A stretch of 64,000 nucleotides of DNA, from NCBI RefSeq assembly GCF_026627925.1, contig NZ_JAPNLE010000007.1, positions 747,556 to 811,555 on the forward strand. The letters are read 5' to 3'. The stretch is from Cupriavidus sp. D39. GTDB lineage: Bacteria; Pseudomonadota; Gammaproteobacteria; Burkholderiales; Burkholderiaceae. A program made the position numbers and the translations under genes. Shown piece after piece: positions 18,434-27,664 of the stretch (positions are counted from its first letter, which is position 1; every line of letters begins with the position of its first letter). The notes under the pieces were generated by a model. It worked only from the letters and a program-made list of their open reading frames with translations. It ran no database searches and was not told where the DNA came from.

Positions 18434-18487
18434 CACTCTTTCTTTCACAACAATTTGCCGGTTTTGACCGGTGTACGGAGACAAACC
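18434..18487 (+). repeat. Duplicated 5' leader, copy 1 (copy 2 at 19801-19853)
   Basis: The 54 bp before the serine-hydrolase start (CACAACAATTTGCCGG, TTTTGACCGG, CGGAGACAAAC) are closely repeated before the TctC gene (CACAACACTTTACCGG, TTTGACCGG, CGGAGACAAAC). Both contain CCGGTTT(T)GACCGG and place the ribosome-binding GGAG at the same distance from the start. It could be a shared control element or a duplicated translation leader. Confidence 0.75.
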
Positions 18488-19747
18488 TTGGCACAAGGTC
18501 GCAGCACATTTCTCAAGTCCTCCGTCGCGCTGGCAGCGTTGCCGGTCGCCGGTTGCCGCTCGTCGTCGGATGACACCGCCGCACTGAAAGCCAACGCCGA
18601 TTCCGTGCTGACCCGTGCCGTCGCATCCGGCGACACAGCCGGCGTAGCCGCCGCGGTGATCACTCGCGATGAGACCCTCTACTCCGCGGCGCAGGGAGCG
18701 CGCGCGCTCGGCGCCTCCGCAGCGATGGACATGGACACGGTGATGCTCATCGCCTCCATGACCAAGCCGATCACCAGCGCCGCAGCCATGCAGCTGGTCG
18801 AGCAGGGCAAGTTGAGCCTGGACGGTCCAGCGTCCGCGGTGATCCCCGAGCTGGGCGTTCTCAAGGTTCTGGAGGGCTGGGACACGAATGGCGCGCCCGA
18901 ACTGCGAGATGCCGAGGGCCAGCTCACCCTGCGGCATCTGCTCACCCATACGTCCGGCTTTACCTACGAGATCTGGAACGCGGACCTGGAGCGCTACTAC
19001 CGCACGCAGAACGTCCCCGGCATCCTAACGGGGCAGAAAGCGGCGCTGCGGGTGCCTCTGTGCTTCGACCCCGGCACGCGCTGGAATTATGGCATCGGCA
19101 TCGATTGGGTGGGCCAGCTGATCGAAGCCGCCAGCGGCCTGCGCCTGGGTGACTACTTCCAGCGCAACATCACAGGACCGCTGGGCATGGACAGCACGGC
19201 GTTTAAGATCACCACGGCCATGCGCACCCGACTGGCCGGCATGCATTTGCGCGGAGACGACGGAAAATTATCCGTGATCGATCTGGGAACAGTGCAGGAT
19301 CCCGAGTTCGAGTCGGGCGGCGCAGGCCTGTACTCGACCGCCAACGACTACCTGAAGTTCATGCGCATGATCCTCAATGCGGGGCGGGGCAACGGCAACC
19401 AGATCCTCAAGCCGGAGACGGTGGCCCTGATGTCGCGCAATGCCATGGGGCCGCTTCGCGTGAGCAAGCTACCGACGCAGATTCCTTTTCTCTCGCGCGA
19501 CGTGGAATTCTTCCCCGGTGTGCCCAAGACCTGGGGCCTGGGCTTCATGATCAACGAGAGTGCGGCGCCCACCGGCCGCAGTGCCGGCAGCTTGGCCTGG
19601 GCGGGGCTGGCCAATACGTACTTCTGGATCGACCCCACCCTGAACATCGCAGGCCTGGCCATGATGCAGTCGCTGCCGTCCGTGGACCCGAGAACCGTGG
19701 ACGTGTTCTACGGTTTTGAAAAGAGCGTTTACGCCTCGCCGAACTGA
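18488..19747 (+). CDS. Serine hydrolase, beta-lactamase/esterase family VIII type
   Basis: Secreted or lipid-anchored serine hydrolase of about 419 residues. The nucleophile motif SMTK (IASMTKPITSAAAM) matches SxxK of class C beta-lactamase-like enzymes. The RHLLTHTSGFTYE block, WNYGIGIDWVGQLIE and GGAGLYSTANDYLKFMRM are typical of EstB-like esterases. A TTG start at 18488 is preferred over the in-frame ATG at 18455: GGAG lies 8 bp before it and the leader aligns with the TctC gene's. The mature start LPVAGC suggests a lipoprotein. Substrate unknown, possibly an ester or lactone in the local pathway. Confidence 0.85.
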   Translation: MAQGRSTFLKSSVALAALPVAGCRSSSDDTAALKANADSVLTRAVASGDTAGVAAAVITRDETLYSAAQGARALGASAAMDMDTVMLIASMTKPITSAAAMQLVEQGKLSLDGPASAVIPELGVLKVLEGWDTNGAPELRDAEGQLTLRHLLTHTSGFTYEIWNADLERYYRTQNVPGILTGQKAALRVPLCFDPGTRWNYGIGIDWVGQLIEAASGLRLGDYFQRNITGPLGMDSTAFKITTAMRTRLAGMHLRGDDGKLSVIDLGTVQDPEFESGGAGLYSTANDYLKFMRMILNAGRGNGNQILKPETVALMSRNAMGPLRVSKLPTQIPFLSRDVEFFPGVPKTWGLGFMINESAAPTGRSAGSLAWAGLANTYFWIDPTLNIAGLAMMQSLPSVDPRTVDVFYGFEKSVYASPN

Positions 19748-19749
19748 TG

Positions 19750-19776
19750 CCTGAAGGGCGGTCACCGCCCTTCAGG
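19750..19776 (+). terminator. Strong hairpin after the serine hydrolase
   Basis: CCTGAAGGGCGGT and ACCGCCCTTCAGG form a 13-bp perfect palindrome around one central base, 3 bp after the stop codon. No T-run follows, so it may stabilise mRNA ends rather than terminate by itself. Confidence 0.6.
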
Positions 19777-19853
19777 ATCGAGGGCGCAGGGTCTATGACA
19801 TGACTCCTTCCTTCACAACACTTTACCGGTTTGACCGGCGCACGGAGACAAAC

Positions 19854-20840
19854 ATGAAAACACTGACTCGCAGACTCTTTGATGCCGCTGTTGTAGTCGC
19901 GCTTTGCTGCGCCGCCGCCGCGACGGCGCAGCCCTATCCAAACAAATCCATCCTGATCAAGGTCGCTTACCCGCCCGGGTTCGGGGTGGACGCTTCAGTG
20001 CGTCCATCCGCACCCGTGCTGGAGCGCGCCCTTGGGCAGATTCTCGTGATCGACAATATGCCCGGTGCGAACGGCTCCATCGCGGCGATGAATGTGTTGA
20101 AGGCGTCGCCAGACGGATACACGCTGCTCGCGACGGCGGGTCCGGATTTACTGGTGGCGCCGCTCACGGTCGCTTCGGCTAAGTACACGTTCGACAGCTT
20201 CAAGCTCATCGGTTCGTTCGGGATTTCGGACATGGTCCTGGTCAGTCATCCCGACCGCCCTTTCAACAACCTCACCGCGCTCCTCGAACACATGCAAAAG
20301 CGTGGCGCGAAGGAGCTTTCCATTGCCCACTGGGGCCAGGGCACGCTCGCTCATCTCGCGGCCGCTGAATTCCAGGAGCGGGTCGGCGTCAAGTTGCTGG
20401 AGGTGCCGTACAAAGGCATCGCTCCCATGGCCACGGCCGTCGCAGGTGGCGAGGTGGACCTCGCGTTTGTTCCTCTTGCGGGGCCAATCCTAGGAATGGT
20501 TCAGACCGGGCGGATCAAGGCCATCGCCTTCGCGAGCGCCAAGCGACATCCGCTCATGCCGGATGTCGCGACGCTGAGCGAGCACACTCGATTCAAGAAC
20601 TTCGAATTCGGCATCTGGACGGGCTTGTTCGCGCCCGCGCGCACAACCGATGCCGTTGTCGCGCGCCTGAGCAGGGCCTTCCAGCAGTGGAACGACAGCC
20701 CGGAATTCCTCGCGCTCGCTACTGCGCAGGGCTTTCGCAAGCTGGACTCAATGACGCCGCAGCAGGCAGCGGCCTTCTTGCGCGTAGAGAACGAAAAGTT
20801 TGTCAACATCGCAAAGACCCTTAATCTGGTGGCGCAATAA
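19854..20840 (+). CDS. Bug/TctC-family periplasmic substrate-binding protein
   Basis: Tripartite-tricarboxylate-type solute receptor of 328 residues with a Sec signal peptide ending AAATA. Family features are present: YPNKSILIKVAYPPG at the mature start, IDNMPGANGSIAAMNVLKAS, PDGYTLL, and the late VPYKGIAPMATAVAGGEVDL. The start ATG at 19854 follows GGAG and the duplicated leader. Such orphan receptors are abundant in Cupriavidus and Bordetella and usually bind carboxylates. No membrane subunits are nearby. Confidence 0.92.
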   Translation: MKTLTRRLFDAAVVVALCCAAAATAQPYPNKSILIKVAYPPGFGVDASVRPSAPVLERALGQILVIDNMPGANGSIAAMNVLKASPDGYTLLATAGPDLLVAPLTVASAKYTFDSFKLIGSFGISDMVLVSHPDRPFNNLTALLEHMQKRGAKELSIAHWGQGTLAHLAAAEFQERVGVKLLEVPYKGIAPMATAVAGGEVDLAFVPLAGPILGMVQTGRIKAIAFASAKRHPLMPDVATLSEHTRFKNFEFGIWTGLFAPARTTDAVVARLSRAFQQWNDSPEFLALATAQGFRKLDSMTPQQAAAFLRVENEKFVNIAKTLNLVAQ

Positions 20841-20867
20841 CGCTGCCGCGCCGGAAAGGCCCATACT

Positions 20868-21524
20868 ATGACCGTTCGAGACTTTCACTACTACGAGCCC
20901 GCCGAGGGCCACGGGCTGAGCCACAACCCGCTCAATGCGCTGGTGGCACCGCGACCCATCGGCTGGATCTCGTCACGCGACGCGCAGGGGCGGGTCAATC
21001 TCGCGCCCTACAGTTTCTTCAACGCGTTCAACTATGACCCACCGATCATCGGATTTTCTTCGATCGCCTGGAAGGATAGCGTTCAAAACGCATCGGAAAC
21101 GCGTGAGTTCACCTGGAACCTGGTCACCCGCGAACTCGGTGATCAGATGAACCAGACCTCATCACCGCTTCCGCGCGGCGAGGACGAGTTCCGGTTCGCC
21201 GGCCTCACGGCCGTGGCGGGTCGCAAGGTCAACGTCCCGCGGGTGGGCGAAAGCCGCGCGGCTATGGAATGCAAGGTGATCGACATCGTGCAATTCCGAA
21301 ACACCGAAGGCGAAAAGGTAGGTGGCTGGCTCGTCTTGGGCGAAGTCGTGGCCGTGTACATCGACAAGACACTCCTGAAAGACGGCGTGTATCAGACAGC
21401 CGAGGCATATCCGATCATGCGGTCCGGCGGACTGAATGACTATGTCCAGGTCTCGCCAGAGAATGTCTTTCAGATCGCGCGGCTCGCGGGCGCTAGCAGC
21501 CCGTCGTCGCACGGCAAGGGATAG
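20868..21524 (+). CDS. Flavin reductase-like (FMN-binding split-barrel) protein
   Basis: A 218-residue member of the flavin-reductase/flavoredoxin domain family. The signature ALVAPRPIGWISSRDAQG leads into NLAPYSFFNAFNYDPPIIGF, the FMN-binding region. Such proteins supply reduced flavin to monooxygenases or act on flavin-linked substrates. It starts 27 bp after the TctC gene in the same direction, so co-transcription is likely. No partner monooxygenase of the two-component type is visible. Confidence 0.88.
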   Translation: MTVRDFHYYEPAEGHGLSHNPLNALVAPRPIGWISSRDAQGRVNLAPYSFFNAFNYDPPIIGFSSIAWKDSVQNASETREFTWNLVTRELGDQMNQTSSPLPRGEDEFRFAGLTAVAGRKVNVPRVGESRAAMECKVIDIVQFRNTEGEKVGGWLVLGEVVAVYIDKTLLKDGVYQTAEAYPIMRSGGLNDYVQVSPENVFQIARLAGASSPSSHGKG

Positions 21525-21622
21525 CACCGTCCGCAAGACGTCACATGCCTAGGAGATGCAACACCCCCATGCCGGCCTAGTGCTGCCGCAACCGCCGGCC
21601 ATGGACATGGTAGGCCATGCGG

Positions 21623-21670
21623 TATTCCACCGTGGGTGAATACTTGAAATTCATCCGAATGCCCGCGATA
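21623..21670 (+). pseudogene. Short fragment of a second serine-hydrolase gene
   Basis: YSTVGEYLKFIRM matches YSTANDYLKFMRM of the serine hydrolase at 18488-19747. Only about 16 codons remain. A second copy of that gene, or of the whole hydrolase-TctC unit, was probably once here. Confidence 0.5.
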
Positions 21671-21774
21671 CGCCTGAACCGCTGGGTGGTCGGACGCCGA
21701 TACGCTGGTCTGCTGGACGCCGCCTGAGGGCGGTCCGGGCCTTACGAATGCAACTAGAGCTTTTTAGAGAAGTC

Positions 21775-21818
21775 TTGACACCTGGTGCGCAAGCACGTAC
21801 TTTTACATAACGATCGTT
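21775..21818 (+). promoter_or_regulatory. Promoter and palindromic operator before SDR copy 2
   Basis: -35 TTGACA (21775-21780), exactly 17 bp, -10 TACTTT (21798-21803), then the perfect palindrome AACGATCGTT (21809-21818). The ribosome-binding AAAGGGAG and the start at 21839 follow. Confidence 0.8.
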
Positions 21819-21838
21819 TATCAAAGGAAAGGGAGTTC

Positions 21839-22574
21839 ATGGAACCCACTAGCCTGAAAGTCGCGCTGGTCATCGGCGCAGGTGATTCGACCGGCGGAGC
21901 CATCGCATGCCGGTTTGCTCGTGAAGGGTTCGTTGTCTGCGCCACCCGCCGCGATGCCGAGAAGCTTACGCCGCTGCTCGAAAAGATCCGCGACCAGGAA
22001 GGCAAGGCCCACGGCTTTGGTTCCCATGCCCGCAAGGAAGAAGAAGTTGTCGCACTCATCGAGAAGATCGAGTCGGAGATCGGTCCCATCGAGGTGCTCG
22101 TGTTCAACATCGGCGCCAAATGTGCCGTGCAGCATCCTGGAAGAGACCGGGCGCAAGTACTTCAAGATCTGGGAGATGGCGTGTTTCTCGGGCTTCTTGA
22201 ACGGCCGCGAAGTGGCTCGCAGAATGGTGGCACGCGGCCGCGGCACAATCCTGTTCACCGGCGCGACGGCCGGCATTCGCGGCTCCGCCAACTTCGCCGC
22301 CTTTGCAGGTGCCAAGCATGCGCTGCGCGCGCTGGCTCAAAGCATGGCTCGCGAACTGGGTCCGAAGAACATCCACGTGGCCCATGTTGTCGTCGACGGA
22401 GCCATCGACACCGAATTCATCCGCAACAATTTCCCCCAGCGCTATGCGCTCAAAGAACAGGACGGCATCCTCAATCCCGAGCAAATCGCGGACAACTACT
22501 GGTACCTGCACACGCAGCCGCGTGATGCCTGGACCCACGAACTCGATCTCAGGCCCTACATGGGACGCTTCTGA
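21839..22574 (+). pseudogene. Atypical SDR, copy 2, one-base insertion
   Basis: The start MEPTSLKVALVIGAGDSTGG is followed by good homology to the intact copy at 33183. At about 22118 the sequence GGCGCCAAATGTGCC carries one extra A compared with GGCGCCAATGTG (NIGAN). The rest, from VPCSILEETGRKYFKIWEM to ELDLRPYMGRF, is in the other frame and otherwise intact. As in the other copies, the position of the catalytic Tyr is Phe (AFAGAKHALR). It lies directly upstream of the NMO-family gene and probably shares its transcript. Confidence 0.85.
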
Positions 22575-22601
22575 GACGGACCCACTCCACAACCAATATG
22601 A

Positions 22602-23618
<1,017 letters not shown>

Positions 23619-23667
23619 GGAAACTCGACGTACACATCGGAAATCCATTAGACTCAGAAGAAAACTC

Positions 23668-24253
23668 ATGTCCAAGACCGCGGAGTTCTATTTCGACCTC
23701 GGCAGTCCGGCATCGTACCTCGCATGGACGCAATTGCCGACGATCTGCGAAGAAACCGGTGGCACGCTTGTCTACAAGCCCATATTGCTCGGCGGCGTAT
23801 TCCAGGCCATTGGCAATGCCTCGCCCGCGACAATTCCGGCCAAGGGCGCATACACCAACATCGATTACGCCCGGCACGCAAGGCTTACGGCGTTCCCTAT
23901 CAGTGCAACACGTTGGTGAGTGCCAGGATCGCCTCGACGTCGAACCCAGCGTCGACCGGCGTTTTGGCGACAAGCTGGGGCCGGTTGAGGTTCAGCGCAT
24001 CGAGCTCACGCTAATGCGAACCGCCACCGGCGTACAGATGAGAATGCCCGACCGGTTCCAGGATTTCCTGCGCAGCGTCTTCCATGCGTTGTGGGTCGAT
24101 GCCGAGGTGAAGTCGCAACTGCGCTCGACGACGGAAGAGGCCGTCAAGCGTGGTGTGTTCGGCGCCCCGACCACTTTCGTCGGCGAGCATATGTTCTTCG
24201 GCCAAGACCGCCTCGAATGGGTCTGTCACGCGCTGCAAGGCAAGCCTCTGTGA
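23668..24253 (+). pseudogene. DsbA-fold isomerase (HCCA isomerase-like) with an inverted internal segment
   Basis: The start (MSKTAEFYFDLGSPASYLAW, ILLGGVFQAIGN) and end (RGVFGAPTTFVGEHMFFGQD) match the 2-hydroxychromene-2-carboxylate isomerase family, as in the intact gene at 30768. Between them, 23911 to about 24006 reads correctly only on the minus strand: DALNLNRPQLVAKTPVDAGF and DVEAILALTN. In intact relatives that segment follows ALWVDA, but here it is flipped and sits before LMRTATGVQMRMPDRF. ALWVDA is joined directly to EVKSQLRSTTEE. A one-base shift also occurs near 23880. Not expected to be functional. Confidence 0.8.
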
Positions 24254-24308
24254 ATTGATCCGGCCGTCTCCGGCGGCCCGGCTCTGACCCGGCATCCAGG
24301 CTTCCCGT

Positions 24309-24912
24309 GGCAAACTCCCATCCTAGCGATTCAAGACCGACTTAATGCGTTTTCGACCGACCGGCTGACGGGCATCCGGCGTGGCGTCGAGAAAGAGTCG
24401 CTGCGTGTGCGTCGCGCCGGCAGCCTTTCCGTGACGCCTCATCGGTGGCGCTGGGCTCGGCCTTGACACACGCTTGCATCACCACAGACTTCAGCGAGTC
24501 GCAGGTCGAGTTCGTTCGACGAGCCGTAGCGCGCGATCGGAATAGCCTCATCGGACGGCAGGCCGCAGGGCATGCTCGCCCTCCAGAACATCTCGTCTCC
24601 CATCGCGCGGTAGACAAACTGGTGGTGAAAGCGCGAGAGGGTCTCGGGGACGTCCGCACCCAGCGTCAGCCCGCGCTCTGACGGCCATGTCTGCCGAGTT
24701 CAGCGGTTCGCACCTGGATTGCACCCGCTCGCGCAGCGATGCGAATCAACGTGCCTGCTCAGCTTGCCTGGTCCGATACCGACTCCGCGCTCTTCCACGG
24801 GCTCGCCGAGGCATCGCTTCGCGAGCAGGCGCGGCTCGAAGCGTCCGACGACGTGCCGTTCGAATTCTTTCGCCAGCACTATCTCTCGCCGTTGCAGTTG
24901 CAGCCACAGTGC
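24309..24912 (+). pseudogene. gshA: Glutamate-cysteine ligase (gshA) remnant with an inverted segment
   Basis: Plus strand: LTGIRRGVEKESLRVRRAGS, a one-base loss near 24442, then [20 protein letters not shown], the N-terminal catalytic region of GshA. From about 24515 to 24690 homology continues on the minus strand: [20 protein letters not shown] and [14 protein letters not shown], the next part of GshA, inverted. After 24738 a plus-strand frame (LFHGLAEASLREQARLEASD) may be the C-terminal end. The middle is missing. IS110 debris follows. Confidence 0.7.
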
Positions 24913-24919
24913 CTGAGTT

Positions 24920-25235
24920 GTCGAAGCGCTGTGTTACACCGTGCACGCCTCTCGCGGCACGGCCAACGACATGGCTGATGTTCCAGATGAGCGCGGCCAG
25001 CTCGCGCGCCAACGCGACTACCGCGATGTTCCTGCTCTTGCCGCGCGCTGCCAGCTTGCGATAGCGGCGACATAGCCGCAGCTGCGCGTCCCTGCGCGAT
25101 CGATGATGGCCTTCGGGATGCCTTCGTGCCGACGCTGGATCTCGAGGCTCACGCGTGCCGGGGTGCGGGTAGCTCAAGACTGCCTCGACGAGCAGCTTCC
25201 TTGCGTAGCTGTTGCCGGTCTTGGTGATATGCGGC
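24920..25235 (-). pseudogene. IS110-family transposase C-terminal remnant
   Basis: The minus strand reads ITKTGNSYARKLLVEAVLSY, a shifted middle, then RRYRKLAARGKSRNIAVVAL and ARELAALIWNI. This matches the C-terminal transposase_20-type region of IS110/IS1111 elements. The rest is absent. It abuts the end of the acyl-CoA ligase gene, whose last codons it may have altered. Confidence 0.65.
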
Positions 25236-26783
25236 TCAAATGCCCACGGACGAAGGTTTCATCGAGCGAATTAATGTGTCCCGCAGCAGCTTCTTCTGAA
25301 GCTTTCCCGTGGGCAGGCGCGGAAAATCGAGTACAAACGAGAAGGACCGCGGAACCCGTACCGGACCGAGCTTGCTGCGGCAAAGGGCTCTCAACTCCTC
25401 AGCTAACGCGTGAGGGGTGCCCGGTTGCCGCTCGACCTGAACCACTGCGTGTACCGCTTCCCCGTACTCGTCATCGGGCAGGCCGAAGACAGCCACGTCG
25501 AGCACGCGATCATCTGTTACGAGAATGTTCTCTATCTCTTGTGGATAGATGTTCACGCCGCCGGATATGATCGTGAAATCGCGGCGGTCCGAGAGGTATA
25601 AGTATCCCTCTTCGTCGAGATGGCCTATATCACCGTAGGTCCACCACCCCTGTTTGCTTCGGCTCGCCGCAGTTTTGTCGGTATCGTTCCAGTAGGCAAA
25701 CCTGGCGTCCGACTCAAAGTACACCGTTCCTGTCGAGCCAGAAGCCACTTCGTTCTCATCGTCGGCAAGGATATGAACGATTCCCTCGACGGCACGACCC
25801 ACTGACCCCTTGTGAGCGAGCCATTCAAGCGCATTGATCGCACAGGCGCCGATCCCTTCTGTTCCCGCGTAATATTCCTCCAGGATCGGCCCCCACCATT
25901 CGATCATTGCCTCTTTGATATGAATGGGGCAAGGTGCGGCGCCGTGCATCGCTAAGCGATGACTGGAAAGGTCAAACTGCATGCGCATGCCTGGGTCAAG
26001 GCGCAGCAATCGATGGAACATCGTCGGAACCCATAAGCTGTGGGTAACCCGGAATTTTTCCATGGCATGGAGAGCCTGAACTGCATCAAAGTGCTCCATG
26101 ACCACAGCGGTACCGCCGAGCGCCAGGGTCGCCGAGACGTTTCGGTGCGGCGCGGCATGATACAGAGGTGATGTACAGAGATGGACCATGGACGTATCGA
26201 CGCCCGGCTTGCTGGCAAACGAAGCATCGCGCGGGTCCATGTCACGGAACGATATGGGAGGAATCGGCTTGCGCACACCTTTTGGCCGCCCGGTCGTCCC
26301 GGACGAGTACATCATCTCCCTGCCACGAGCGGGATCATGGATTGATGTCACTGGGCACGCACCAAGCGCGTCCTCGAATCGCTCAAAACCGGGAATATCG
26401 CCCCCAAGGGCGAAACATGCTGCGGAACCAAAATCGGCCGCTAAGAGACCCGCGCTGTTGACGGCGGCCACTGAAACGAACACAGCGCGCGCTCCACAAT
26501 CGCGCGCGATATAGCGCAGGTCGTCGGCGCTTAACTTGGTTGACGCCGGCGTAAAAACGACGCCAGCGCGCTGACACCCCCATCCCAGATACAGGAACTC
26601 GGGGCAATTCTCGACGCAGAAGAGCACAGCGTCTCCGGTCTTTATCCCGGCACTGCGGAGAAGATTGGCAACCCGATTGGCCCCCTCTTCCAGTTGGAAA
26701 TACGTGATTTCGCGCCCGCCAGGTATGAAGACCGCCGCAATCTTCTTAGGCATGGTCTGCGCGTAGTGCGATGGATGCGCCAT
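25236..26783 (-). CDS. Acyl-CoA synthetase (AMP-forming ligase) A
   Basis: Activates a carboxylic acid to its CoA thioester via an acyl-adenylate. The P-loop MMYSSGTTGRPKGVRKPI, the A5 motif EEYYAGTEG, the A7 region GWWTYGDIGHLDEEGYLYL, the A8 hinge DRRDFTIISGGVNIYPQEIE and the A10 lysine PTGKLQKKLLRD are all present. Length 515 residues is normal. The ATG at 26783 (MAHPSHYAQ) follows a GAGGCG site. The enoyl-CoA hydratase remnant lies just upstream on the same strand. The substrate is probably a cyclic or branched acid; this is inference. Confidence 0.9.
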   Translation of the reverse strand: MAHPSHYAQTMPKKIAAVFIPGGREITYFQLEEGANRVANLLRSAGIKTGDAVLFCVENCPEFLYLGWGCQRAGVVFTPASTKLSADDLRYIARDCGARAVFVSVAAVNSAGLLAADFGSAACFALGGDIPGFERFEDALGACPVTSIHDPARGREMMYSSGTTGRPKGVRKPIPPISFRDMDPRDASFASKPGVDTSMVHLCTSPLYHAAPHRNVSATLALGGTAVVMEHFDAVQALHAMEKFRVTHSLWVPTMFHRLLRLDPGMRMQFDLSSHRLAMHGAAPCPIHIKEAMIEWWGPILEEYYAGTEGIGACAINALEWLAHKGSVGRAVEGIVHILADDENEVASGSTGTVYFESDARFAYWNDTDKTAASRSKQGWWTYGDIGHLDEEGYLYLSDRRDFTIISGGVNIYPQEIENILVTDDRVLDVAVFGLPDDEYGEAVHAVVQVERQPGTPHALAEELRALCRSKLGPVRVPRSFSFVLDFPRLPTGKLQKKLLRDTLIRSMKPSSVGI

Positions 26784-26791
26784 GTCGCCTC

Positions 26792-27353
26792 TCAAGAGAA
26801 AAGGGGGAAGCCAGGCGCACGACGCTCGAAAAAGGCCGCGAAAGCATTCTTGCGTTCGGCGGACCTGAGACGGATGGAAAACTCTGGCAGTTTGAGGTCG
26901 ATAGGATCGAGCTTTCCCTCATCTTCACTTCTGCGAATGAGGGAACGCATTGCCCGAATCGCGCCAGGGTCCATCGTGTGCTCTAACGCTGTTCCCGCGA
27001 GAATGTCGATCAGGCCGCATTCAGCCTCGTCTTGCGCGGTGCAGGGCTCGCCAAGCAGAAGCAACTCAGTCGCCTTAGGCGTCCCGACGTTGTTCGGCGG
27101 CAATTGACTTGACCCGAACTCCGGGCAAAGTCCCAAGCTCGATGTTGCCTCTGAGGCATCGTCATTTCCGCTCGTGAATGCTTCTTCGCTGTCGTGTATC
27201 ACCACAGCGCGAACTTCGCCGCGCCTGCCTGCGTCTCTGATTGACTCAGCAAGGGTTCCGTGCCTATCGAAAGTGATGGCATTCTTCCGGTCTGGTCTGT
27301 TAAGGCCAATGAGCATGACGCCACGGTCTGCTACAAGCTTCTATGTGCTTCAT
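26792..27353 (-). pseudogene. Enoyl-CoA hydratase/isomerase (crotonase) remnant
   Basis: The start MKHIEA at 27353 is separated by a one-base loss from VADRGVMLIGLNRPDRKNAI, the usual crotonase N-terminus. The oxyanion-hole region AVVIHDSEEAFTSGND is present. About 70-80 residues are missing between GNDDASEA and CPEFGSSQLP. The C-terminus (GTPKATELLLLGEPCTAQDE) is normal. The deletion removes part of the active site, so it is probably inactive. It precedes the ligase gene by 8 bp, which fits a beta-oxidation operon. Confidence 0.75.
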
Positions 27354-27664
27354 TGCGGTCTCCTAAACACCGCGCCGATTTGCATCGACTTGAGAAGGTC
27401 GCCAGCCCGTTATAGGCGACGATGGGTATTGCACGATGGATACCGAGCCATCCATGCGGGCTCGGCCTCACTCGCTTTGCCACTATTGACCAGGCGGTCG
27501 AGGGTGCTGCTCACCGTAGCCAGTCCTTTCTGGATGGCGGCTGCGCCGATGTTCGAGCAGCACCACATCGAGCCCTGCCGCTACGTCTTGACGGCATGGC
27601 GCAATCGAAGGAGGCGGCCACCTGGGCGGGCTGAGGCCGGTTCGTCGACCGTCAGCACATGCGG
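27354..27664. other. Non-coding stretch
   Basis: No homologous gene, repeat or clear signal is recognised between the hydratase remnant and pntB. Confidence 0.3.
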
